From positions 56,268 to 120,267 of the forward strand of contig JBBPIE010000021.1 in NCBI GenBank assembly GCA_038040485.1: a stretch of 64,000 bases of DNA, read 5' to 3'. The translations under genes and the position numbers were made by a program. Within the stretch, counting starts at the first letter, position 1. Each line of letters opens with the position of its first letter. The notes below the pieces were generated by a model, which saw only the letters and a list, made by a program, of their open reading frames with translations, was not told the origin of the DNA and searched no databases. Shown here in pieces: positions 41,770 to 50,800 of the stretch. The DNA is from Onstottus_B arcticum (GTDB taxonomy: Bacteria > Acidobacteriota > Blastocatellia > UBA7656).

Positions 41770-42228
41770 ATGGTTCATTCGAAGTCGCTTGTTGGCGCAT
41801 TGCTTGTTGTCATGGCCGCGTCTATCGCGCTTGCCGGCCAAGAGCCTTTTCAAACACGGAAGGCGGACCTAAGCAAACACTCGTTCGCAGTCGCCGAACT
41901 CAAGCTTACCATCGCAAAGTTTCGTGGCGGCGGCGCCATCGTTTGGCCGTTTCACTCAATTCAGATCAAGGTCGAGAATCGGTCCGCCACCGCCCAGAGT
42001 TTTGACCCGAACAAGCTCTCTTTGGTTAGCAAGGACGGCAAGCAAGTCAGTGTTCGGTTTCGAATACAGGGTTGGTTCTCGAGTCCCGATGTTCCTCCCG
42101 AAACTCCTCAAGCACGAAGCATTGCTCCCGGCGCGTTCATCCAGGAGATCTATCACCTCAACGGCAAAGTGGGCTTCCCGGCCCGCCTCTTCTACGATGG
42201 CAAGGAATTAGCCGTTATCACCGATTGA
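41770..42228 (+). CDS. Small exported protein, function unknown
   Basis: This 152-residue protein has a signal peptide (LVGALLVVMAASIALAG, cleaved before QEP). One beta-sandwich domain follows, with FHSIQIKVENRSATAQSFDPNKLSLVSKDGKQV, resembling DUF4352-type immunoglobulin-like domains. An AAGGAAG ribosome-binding site precedes its ATG. It follows the beta-repeat protein by 35 nt, so the two may form an operon. No catalytic residues are evident. Confidence 0.65.
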   Translation: MVHSKSLVGALLVVMAASIALAGQEPFQTRKADLSKHSFAVAELKLTIAKFRGGGAIVWPFHSIQIKVENRSATAQSFDPNKLSLVSKDGKQVSVRFRIQGWFSSPDVPPETPQARSIAPGAFIQEIYHLNGKVGFPARLFYDGKELAVITD

Positions 42229-42432
42229 GAACGGGATAGCTTTCCAAGTTCGGAGTGGTTACGCGCTAACCCCTTTGTTCCCCAAGCTCGCTGTTTGCCT
42301 TTCAGGCAGACATCCGATCTGGTCGCCGCGGCAGGCAAATTACCCCGATGCTTTCAGATAAACTTCGCCTGGTTCCAGTCTTGGCAATCGACCGCCGAAG
42401 ACAATTGCGTTCCGTTGCGCTTCCGCCTCTCG

Positions 42433-42482
42433 ATTGCAAATCCACGGACTTTATTAGAGAATAACGCCGCCTCGAAGCTCGC
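42433..42482. repeat. 50-bp dispersed repeat, copy 2
   Basis: This copy matches 37791-37840 at 47 of 50 positions. It ends 26 nt before the enoyl-CoA hydratase start. The preceding 140 nt contain no gene. Confidence 0.75.
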
Positions 42483-42508
42483 ACTTCAAACAAACAAGGG
42501 GATCAGCA

Positions 42509-43300
42509 ATGGCAGCATGGAGTGACAAGCTATTAGTCTCGCTCGAAGACGGCATCAAGCGAATCACCTTCAATCGACCCGACCGCCGCAACTCGGTGGA
42601 CACCGACACGGTCGAGCTGCTTCACGAAGAAATCGACCGGTCGAACCGAGATGAAACGAAGGTCATCATCCTGACCGGCGCCGGCGACGCGTTTTGCGCG
42701 GGTGCGGATCTTCAAGCTACCAACGAACACGACATTCGAAAACTCGACGTGACCGCGTCGCTTCGCACGCACACCAATCCAACGATACTTGCGATGCGCA
42801 ATCTGCCGAAGCCCATCATCGCGCGAGTTCACGGTCCCGCGGTCGGTGTAGGTTGCAACTACGCGCTGGCCTCGGACGTCATCGTTGCGACCGAGCAGGC
42901 CCGGTTCGGTCAGGTCTTCGTCAAGATCGGCTTGATGCCTGACGGCGGCTCAACTTACTTTTTGCCGCGAATAGTCGGCTACGCGAAAGCCTTCGAGTTG
43001 ATGACGACAGGCGACATCATCAGCGCGCCCGAAGCGCTGGCCCTCGGACTGGTTAATCGCGTAGTTCCGTTTGAGGAGCTGGACACGACAGTCAACGCGA
43101 TTGCCGCTAGGCTTGCAGCCGCGCCTTCGATTGCAATCGCCAGGATCAAGCAGGGGCTCAATCACGCGGAGACTTCGGACCTGGCGAGTGCGCTCGAATT
43201 CGAAGCGGTGAATCAAGGCGACTGTTTTCGTTCGGCGGACTTCGTGGAAGGCGTCAAGGCGTTTATCGAGAAACGGCATCCTAGTTTTCAGGGGAAGTGA
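42509..43300 (+). CDS. Enoyl-CoA hydratase/isomerase, PaaG-like
   Basis: This 263-residue crotonase-fold protein has the two oxyanion-hole segments, GAGDAFCAGADLQ (about residues 55-68) and ARVHGPAVGVGCNYALASDVIVAT. Next comes FVKIGLMPDGGSTYFLPRIVG, where Asp replaces the usual Glu, the pattern seen in PaaG-type isomerases. Substrate could be a 2-enoyl-CoA or an aromatic epoxy-CoA. No other beta-oxidation genes are adjacent. AAGGGGATC lies before the ATG. Confidence 0.87.
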   Translation: MAAWSDKLLVSLEDGIKRITFNRPDRRNSVDTDTVELLHEEIDRSNRDETKVIILTGAGDAFCAGADLQATNEHDIRKLDVTASLRTHTNPTILAMRNLPKPIIARVHGPAVGVGCNYALASDVIVATEQARFGQVFVKIGLMPDGGSTYFLPRIVGYAKAFELMTTGDIISAPEALALGLVNRVVPFEELDTTVNAIAARLAAAPSIAIARIKQGLNHAETSDLASALEFEAVNQGDCFRSADFVEGVKAFIEKRHPSFQGK

Positions 43301-43475
43301 GCGAAGGCGGCGCCCGCGGGGTCATGAGCCTTACCGCTGCCACGAATCGCATTCAGCAACGTTTGCTTCAATTCTCCCGGCGCAGTTCTGTGTCTGTAGC
43401 CTCCAGGCAGGCCACAGCCGGCAGAAGTCAGTGGACTCCTACTCTACCCCGACTCGTTTCGCAAAAGGTGAGTGA

Positions 43476-44831
43476 ATGACAAGCAAGACCAAAGCAGGCT
43501 ACGCGCTGTGGGTTCTGTTCGGTATCAACATGATGAACTTCTTCGATCGGCAGATTCTGGCAGCGGTCACCGAGCCGATTCGCATGGAGTGGCACCTGAA
43601 TGACACTGCGCTGGGCTGGCTCAACACGGCATTCGTGCTGCTGTATGCGGCGGTGGGTGTGCCCCTGGGCCGGCTTTCTGATCGGTGGTTGCGCACGCGA
43701 ATCCTCGCCATTGGCGTGTCGGTATGGAGTTTGTTCACGGCAGCTTCCGGACTCGCATGGAACTACTGGTCGCTGTTCGCCGTGAGGCTCGGAGTCGGTG
43801 TCGGGGAGGCGAGCTGCGCGCCGGCCGCCAATTCGCTGATCGGAGATCTCTTTCCTCCGCAAAGGCGGGCGCGCGCGATCTCGATCTTCATGCTAGGTCT
43901 GCCGATCGGGATATTTCTCAGCAATCTGTCGAGCGGGATCATTGCCAAGACCTATGGCTGGCGCATCACTTTTTTCATAGCCTGCATCCCGGGTTTGATT
44001 CTGGGGGCGTTGGCGCTCAGGATTCGCGAGCCACACCGCGGCGGCGCCGAGGAACACGATGTCGTGGGGCGGCAACAGGAAGGCTCGCCCTACTGGCGCG
44101 TGCTGAGAATACCGACGATATGGTGGATCATCCTGTCAGGCGCACTTCACAACTTCAACGCATACGCGGTGAACGCCTTCTTGCCGGCATTCCTTGGCCG
44201 CTATCACGGCATGGATTTGAGGCAAGCCAACACGATCGCGGCTATCGTGCTGGGCGCGGTTGGAGTCGTCGGCTTACTGGGCGGTGGCTGGGCCGCGGAC
44301 AAATTGCGAAGGACTCGCGCTAACGGGCGGATGCTGCTCGCGACGGCGTCGTTGCTCGTTTCGACTCCGCTGGTCTACCTCGCGCTGGACAGGCCCAAGG
44401 GCGATCTCGTTGGATTCATGCTGCTGATGGGCTTCGGATGGATGTTGATCTACGTCTACTATGCAACCGTCTACGCGGCGATTCAGGACGTGGTTGAACC
44501 GAGTTTGCGCGCGACTGCGATGGCGTTGTACTTCTTCGCGATGTATGTGCTGGGCGGAAGCTTCGGTACTTCGATCCTGGGAATGCTGAGCGATCATTAC
44601 GCAAGGCAGGCAATGGCCGCGGCTGGGGAAAGCGTGATGTCGGAAGCATTCAGAGCCGAGGGGCTGCACAGCGCATTTTACGTGGTCCCGCTGGTTTCTC
44701 TGATCCTGGCCGCCGTACTTTACGCCGGTTCCCGAACAGTTGCGAAGGACATGGAGCGCTTGCAGCGTTGGATGCGCGAATCGACGGCTCAAGGCCCCGC
44801 AAGTGAGCCCGCTATCGAATCCGCGAACTAG
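43476..44831 (+). CDS. MFS transporter, spinster-like
   Basis: This 451-residue protein has about twelve membrane segments. It carries the MFS motif GRLSDRWLRTRILAIG after helix 2 and FDRQILAAVTEPIRMEW near helix 1, with LGVGVGEASCAPAANSLIGDLF typical of the spinster-like group. Family members carry lipids, sugars or organic acids; no substrate is suggested by context. AAAGGTGAG precedes the start. The enoyl-CoA hydratase gene lies 175 nt upstream. Confidence 0.88.
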   Translation: MTSKTKAGYALWVLFGINMMNFFDRQILAAVTEPIRMEWHLNDTALGWLNTAFVLLYAAVGVPLGRLSDRWLRTRILAIGVSVWSLFTAASGLAWNYWSLFAVRLGVGVGEASCAPAANSLIGDLFPPQRRARAISIFMLGLPIGIFLSNLSSGIIAKTYGWRITFFIACIPGLILGALALRIREPHRGGAEEHDVVGRQQEGSPYWRVLRIPTIWWIILSGALHNFNAYAVNAFLPAFLGRYHGMDLRQANTIAAIVLGAVGVVGLLGGGWAADKLRRTRANGRMLLATASLLVSTPLVYLALDRPKGDLVGFMLLMGFGWMLIYVYYATVYAAIQDVVEPSLRATAMALYFFAMYVLGGSFGTSILGMLSDHYARQAMAAAGESVMSEAFRAEGLHSAFYVVPLVSLILAAVLYAGSRTVAKDMERLQRWMRESTAQGPASEPAIESAN

Positions 44832-45044
44832 GGCCCCGAAGCGGGTCCGGTCTTGTGGCCCAGCTTGCCACCACGGCTGCTGGGGATTGCGCGCTACGTA
44901 CTCGACGAGTCGCCCCGGTCCTTTTGAGCTGAAAAACACAACCGGGTTTGCGTGCAGAAACCGGTTTGCTTCACTGATGAGTCTCACCGCCTCTCCCGGC
45001 GCGCCAAAACAGTCACGCTCAACCGGGTGCGGGTCAGGATTTTG
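44832..45044. other. Gene-free spacer after the MFS gene
   Basis: No credible gene is seen. A long minus-strand ORF covers it but continues into the MFS gene antisense and the palindromic repeat. It holds nothing else identifiable and runs into the 283-bp palindrome. Confidence 0.5.
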
Positions 45045-45327
45045 CGCCCGAATCCCCGGAGGGGATGCTGGAGTGTAGCCACGGGTGAGTCCGCGAACCC
45101 GTGGGCAAGGCCAGCTCGAATCACGTGAACCCACGAAGTGGGTGACGGCAAACGGCGAGTGACGACTTGGAGCCGACTTCTCGAGGCAAATTCGTTTCGC
45201 GTTGATCTCTCGTGCGCACTCCCTGCCGTCACCCGCTTCGCGGGTTTGTGCACCCTTTACTGCCATCCCACGGGTTCGCGGACTCACGCGTGGCTAAACT
45301 CCAGCATCCCCTCCGGGGATTCGGGCG
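45045..45327. repeat. Composite 283-bp palindromic element
   Basis: The outer arms 45045-45105 and 45267-45327 are near-perfect reverse complements. Each contains CCACGGGTGAGTCCGCGA followed by ACCCGTGGG, itself a hairpin with 8-bp arms. An inner pair (about 45128-45148 and 45228-45249) forms a second stem around AACCC, GAAG and GGGTGACGG. The same unit occurs in three copies at 63138-63459. It resembles a REP/BIME-like or MITE family. Confidence 0.75.
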
Positions 45328-45738
45328 CGACAATCTGACGCGCACGCCGCTCAACCAGTGAGCTTGACAACCTCGGCGAAGGAATATAAGTTCCCATACA
45401 GGAGCGGAAGCGATCCCTCATTCGCATAAACCCATTGCCGTACAGGAGTTCTCCGCTTGGTAGGTGTCTGCTCGAACGAGCGCGCGGTGGGCGCCGGGCG
45501 ATTCTCCGGCGGAGCGAGTGTAAAGAGTTGCGTCCTTAGTTCTCTCGGTACCGCTTGTGTGAAGCGATACAGTGCTCCGGCCCATGTCCTTGAGGCCAGG
45601 CGCGAAGTCAGAGCAACACCGCCCGGCATCTTACAACATTGGCGTCATCCACTAGTGCAGCGGACGAACAAGGCGAAGACGGGAGAGTCCCGCGTTCACC
45701 TGGAACTGCCGGCTGAGGTGGAAGGAGTCAAGGCGTAT

Positions 45739-47145
45739 ATGAAGCCAGCCGCTAAGATCCTTGTTGTGGACGACGAGAGCACCATCACCGATGCTCTCAA
45801 GATGGTGCTGGCCACGCGCGGGTACCACGCCGAAACCGCGAACTCAGGCGCGGAAGCCGGCGAGATGATCCGAACCAGCGCCTTTGATCTCGTCCTGGCC
45901 GACTTCAGACTTCCGGATTGCACGGGCATTGACGTGCTCGATCGGATAAAAGCAGAGCGCCCTGAAATTGAAGTCATCTTGATGACCGGTCACGGATCGC
46001 TGGAAGTTATCATCGAGGCAATCAAGAAGGGCGCCTATTACTACCTCCCGAAACCGTTTACGCCGGATGAAGTTCTTATCCTTGCCGGTCGCGCGCTCGA
46101 GTTTGCGGCAATTCGGCGCGAAAACCACAACCTCAAGCGCACACTCACCGGAGAAATTGAAGGCTTTGGAATGGTCGGACGCACGCAGGGTATGCGCGAG
46201 ATTTACGAAACGATACGCGCAACGGCCCCGAGCGATGCGTCGGTGCTGATCGAAGGGGAAAGCGGCACCGGAAAAGAATTGATCGCTACGGCGTTCCACT
46301 TTCATAGCAATAGGGCGGAAAAGCAGTTTGTGCGAATCAACTGCGCCGCGATTCCGCGTGACCTGATCGAATCGGAATTGTTTGGATATAAGCGAGGTGC
46401 GTTTACCGGCGCCGACCGCGACAAACGCGGCCTGATCGAGGCCGCGGCCGGCGGGACGCTGCTGCTGGATGAGATATCTGAAATGCCGGCACATCTTCAG
46501 TCCAAACTGCTGCGCGTGCTTCAAGATCGAAAGGTGCGCCGCCTTGGAGACGAGCAGGAGATTCCTGTTGACTTCCGATTAGTGGCGGCCACAAATCGCG
46601 ACGCGACTCGCGCAATGAAAGAAGGGCTATTGCGCGAGGACCTCTACTTTCGTATCAGCACGATAAGGATCAAAGTTCCACCGCTTCGCGAACGCGCGGA
46701 TGATCTTGTGTTGTTGGCAGAACTGTTCCTTCGACGCTACACCGCCAAGTACAACAACGCAGCCACGAGCATCTCACAATCAGCCTTCGCGCTTTTGTCA
46801 CGGTATGACTGGCCCGGGAATGTGCGAGAGCTTGAAAGCGCAATCGAACGCGCTGTGCTGTTTTGCCACGGCAAGCAAATCGGACCGGAACACCTGCCGG
46901 AGCACCTCCGAAATGCCCGAGCAAACGGCTTCAGATGCGAGATTCCCCCGTACCTGACTCTGGCGGAGGTAGAGCGCGAAGCCATTCAGCAGACCCTCGA
47001 TCGAACCGGAGGCAACGTAAGAAAAACCGCTCAAATACTCAGCCTCCACCGTCCGACGCTCTACCGAAAGCTCAAGAAATTCGGTATTAAGGGAAACGGT
47101 TCTGAAGTACAAGAGCGATCTCTCACTGCTGCCGGAAAGAAGTAA
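45739..47145 (+). CDS. Sigma-54-dependent response regulator (NtrC family)
   Basis: This 468-residue protein has an N-terminal receiver (Asp11/Asp12, phosphoacceptor Asp55 in LADFRLPD, Lys in PKPF). Its AAA+ domain has Walker A GESGTGKE (about 173-180) and the sigma-54 contact loop GAFTGA (220-225). It ends with a Fis-type HTH (NVRKTAQILSLHRPTLYRKLKKFGI). It activates sigma-54 RNA polymerase when phosphorylated. No sensor kinase is adjacent. The giant multicopper oxidase gene follows on the same strand, so that gene cluster is a natural candidate target. The ATG at 45739 follows GGAAGGAG; the ORF upstream runs through unrelated sequence. Confidence 0.92.
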   Translation: MKPAAKILVVDDESTITDALKMVLATRGYHAETANSGAEAGEMIRTSAFDLVLADFRLPDCTGIDVLDRIKAERPEIEVILMTGHGSLEVIIEAIKKGAYYYLPKPFTPDEVLILAGRALEFAAIRRENHNLKRTLTGEIEGFGMVGRTQGMREIYETIRATAPSDASVLIEGESGTGKELIATAFHFHSNRAEKQFVRINCAAIPRDLIESELFGYKRGAFTGADRDKRGLIEAAAGGTLLLDEISEMPAHLQSKLLRVLQDRKVRRLGDEQEIPVDFRLVAATNRDATRAMKEGLLREDLYFRISTIRIKVPPLRERADDLVLLAELFLRRYTAKYNNAATSISQSAFALLSRYDWPGNVRELESAIERAVLFCHGKQIGPEHLPEHLRNARANGFRCEIPPYLTLAEVEREAIQQTLDRTGGNVRKTAQILSLHRPTLYRKLKKFGIKGNGSEVQERSLTAAGKK

Positions 47146-47825
47146 CTGCGCACTCATCCTTAGGTTCTCCATTAGCAAACTAAGCGTCACATCGGAGGCT
47201 TCCGACGAGGCGCTGCGGCGTACTGGCCAAGGCGTACGTCCCTTCGGATATACTCGCGTTGCTTCGTAGCGCTGCGAGCAAAACAGTCCAGCTCTCGATG
47301 AACTCAGGCTGGCGGAGCCGGCAAACAGCTCCACATATCTCTTCCGGCGCGCTGGCCGTTCCGGGTTGAAGAATCGATCAAAACGGCGAGTCACGTTTTG
47401 AATCACACGATGCTCCGGCTGAATCGCTGTAGAACACCTGACCCATCACAAAAAAGCTTGGAGGCGATCAAGCCTTACCCGTGTATGGTGACGTTTACAC
47501 TTTGAACTCAGCAAGATCTGACCCGGGCACGCATGTTGCTCTCTGATTGGCGACCTACTTCGCTCATGGCCCTGAGCGGATGAATCAACTTTTTGCACTC
47601 GAGACGCGAGCAGCGGATCGGCGTAGTTGTAACGCGCAGAGATCCGGTTCGAGAACCGAGTACGGGTCGCAAGGGATATCGAGCGAGCAGCGTTGCGAAA
47701 CGCCAGCTCTCGCTTCCCAAGAGTCTGCTGGTTCCCGTGAAACGGCGGGCAGGTTGTTTTGTGCGTAGCCGAACGGGTCTGGTTGATATTAGAGGAACTG
47801 TCCGTTTAATGAGGAGGAGTAAGCA
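47146..47825. other. 680-nt spacer before the multicopper oxidase gene
   Basis: No gene is evident. The last part has a good ribosome-binding site (GAGGAGGAG) before the ATG at 47826. I found no clean GG-N10-GC sigma-54 promoter by eye. The stretch could hold an unidentified regulatory region or degraded sequence. Confidence 0.45.
47783..47810 (+). promoter_or_regulatory. Possible sigma-70 promoter of the multicopper oxidase gene
   Basis: TTGATA (47783-47788), a 16-nt spacer and TTTAAT (47805-47810) lie 15 nt before the ATG. If used, transcription would start inside the GAGGAGGAG ribosome-binding region, so this may be fortuitous. Confidence 0.3.
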
Positions 47826-50800
47826 ATGAGCGATAATAAGTTTGGCAAGACCCTCCGCGTCTGGCTCCCCAAACTGCTGGGTGGGGGCCTTTCGCTGGTC
47901 GGTTTGTTCTCGCTCTGCGCGATAAGCGCACGAGCCCAGGATGATGCGGTACCGCCAACCACGCCGACATGCGGCAAAACCGTGACGGCGAACGTGGTCG
48001 CCTTCGATCAGATAATTTTCTACAACCGGTTCGGAAGCTTCGATCCGGGCGGCATGATGTTCGCGCTCAAGCGCGATGTTGTTTCAATAGTGCCAGAAAC
48101 GCGGCTCACGGCCGGCAACGTACAACTAAGGGGGGACAAGCGTCCGCGCCCTATCGTTCTGCGCGTGAACGAAGGCGACTGTCTTGCGGTAACCTTCACC
48201 AACTGGCTAACCCCCAACCGAGCGGATGTTGAAGGCCTGAAATTCATCAACGCGCCGGATAAGCTTCCATATTTTGGCCCACCCGTGGCGATTCCGCCGG
48301 ACGAGGACGACCCGAATGGTCCGACAAGCTTTGACGGAAAAGTTAAGCTATCGAAGGGTGACACGCCCGCGACGCGAACCGCTTCAGTGCACGTCAACGG
48401 CCTGGACCTTGTGGGGAGCATTGCATCAGACGGTTCCAACGTCGGCATGAATGCTTCGTCGCTTGTGGAAACCAATCTGTCCAAAACCTACACGTGGTAC
48501 GCAGCGAAACAGGGTCAGTACCTTCTGTTCTCTACAGCGGCAACCTCGGGAGGCGAAGGCGATGGCGGCCAGATAGATCACGGGCTGTTCGGCACGGTAA
48601 ACGTCGAGCCCAAGAACGCCAAATGGTACCGTTCGCAAGTGACTCCGGAGGTTCTGGCTGTGGCCACTATCACCGGACTGAGTACAATTGGCACGCCTAG
48701 AATTGACTACGAGGCGGTGTTTCCGGGCACAACCACCAAAGCCCTCAATATGCTCAGCACGACCAACGAGATCATCTACACCGATCTCAACGCCGTGATC
48801 ACAGGTTTCACGGAAGACTGCACCAAGGCGCCGCCGTCAGGCACTTGCGGCCAGCAGTTCCGCGAGTTCACCGTGATCTTTCATGACGAACTGGAAACCG
48901 GCGCTCCCGCCTTCCCCGAGATGCTCACCGACAGGAGCGTCTTCGCGTCAATCAAGGACGGATTCGGCATCAACTACGGGGCATCCAGCGTCGGCACCGA
49001 GGTGTTAGCCAACAGGAAGAAAGTTGGTCCTTCGGCGAACTGCCCCGAGTGCAACTATGAAGAGTTCTTCCTCGAGTCGTGGAGCAACGGCGACCCGGCC
49101 GTACTCGTGAAGTATGGTCCTATCAACCCACTCACGGGTTTTGCGAAAGCAATCGCAGGCCTGTTCCCGGACGATCCGGGGAACGTCCATCACTCCTACA
49201 TGAACGATCCGGTTCGTTTTCGCAACGTACACGCCGGACCAAAGGAAACTCACATCTTTCATCTTCACGCCCACCAGTGGCTGCAGAGCCCGCGTGACGA
49301 GAACTCGCTCTATCTTGACTCGCAGACGATCTCGCCCGGAGCGTCGTTCACCTACGAAATCAATTATGGGGGCGGCGGAAATCGCAATTTGGGATCTCCG
49401 GGTGACTCGATATTCCATTGCCATCTGTACCCGCACTTCGCACAGGGCATGTGGGAGTTGTGGCGCAACCACGACGTTTTTGAGAACGGCAAGGTTGGGC
49501 TGAACGCCGCTGTAGGGGGAAACGTGGCCGGCGGCCGCAACCTTCCCGACGGCGAGATAGCCGCAGGCATTCCGCAAATGGCCTTGATTCCAATCCCCGG
49601 CAAAGGGCTTCCGCCGATGCCGACGACCAACTTCCAGGGCTTTCCGTTTTATATGGCGGGCGTGGCCGGCCACCGTCCTTCGCAAGCTCCTCTCGGGCGA
49701 GAAGTCGGATTGGATGGAGGTCTGCCCCGGCACATAATCGTGGGAGGCACGGCCATAGTAGGGCCGCCGGCTATCCCTCAGGAGTATATGGATGACCCGA
49801 TCAATATCCGAGTACGCAACGCCAACTCGGATCCCTTCCTTCTCGGGTTCGCTAAGAAGCTCGTGACTGCCAACCTCCTGCTGGTTCCCGAAGACGGTAC
49901 GCTTCCGGAGAAGGAGGCGATCAAGTTTCATCAGGGTCTTCTGATCCCCGGCGGCGCTCCAGTCACGACAATCTACAATTGGAAAGGATGGGCATACCCT
50001 TCGGTTAACTCGGCTGGGGTGTCAGCTCCGTTCTTCGTTAACGGTCGCCCGCCCATTGCCGGCGCTCCGTACGCCGATCCCTGCCCCACCACCTTTGTTG
50101 ACGGCAACGGGGCCACAAGAGCCGTCCCTCTCCGCAAGTATCGCGCGGCGTGGGTTCAGTTCGACATGACTGTCAACACATCAAACTGGCACGACCGCCA
50201 GGCACGAATAGCGGTCCTCGAGCGCGATGTGAAAGCAACGCTTGATTACTCGCGTCCGGCTGAGCCGCTCTTCTTCAGAGCGAACTCAGGCGATTGCATC
50301 GACTATCGGGTGACGAACCTGATACCGGCAAATCTCAACCTTGATGACTTCCAAGTGTTTCAGGCGACTGACATCATCGGTCAGCACATTCACCTTGTGA
50401 AGTTTGACGTCACTGCTTCAGACGGCGCCGGGAATGGCTGGAACTACGAGAGCGGCGCGTTTTCACCGGAGGCGGTCCGCGAACGGATTGATGCCAATAA
50501 TCTGTTCCAGAACCAGATCGGCGGCACGCAGATATTGACCGCCAAAACCCATCCATTCTTCTTGGAAGGCCCCAAGGGCGCCTGGATCGGAGCGCAGACG
50601 CACATTGAGCGGTGGTGGGCTGATCCTCTGATCAACACGCTAGGCAAGGATCGCACTCTTCGCACGGTGTTCACTCACGACCATTTTGGTCCAAGCGGCC
50701 ACCAGCATCACGGGTTGTATGCAGGGCTGGTCATCGAGCCGACCGACTCGGTATGGAAGTCGATCGACAACGCGACCACCTTTGGTTCGCGCGTAGTAGA

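Noticed and set aside
44274..45287. A 337-codon minus-strand ORF after the MFS gene
   Set aside because: It is antisense to the MFS gene and runs through a palindromic repeat; its product has no domain-like features.
49005..49931. A 308-codon minus-strand ORF inside the multicopper oxidase gene
   Set aside because: The plus strand carries the copper motifs across the same bases, and the minus product is rich in Arg/Val as antisense ORFs are.
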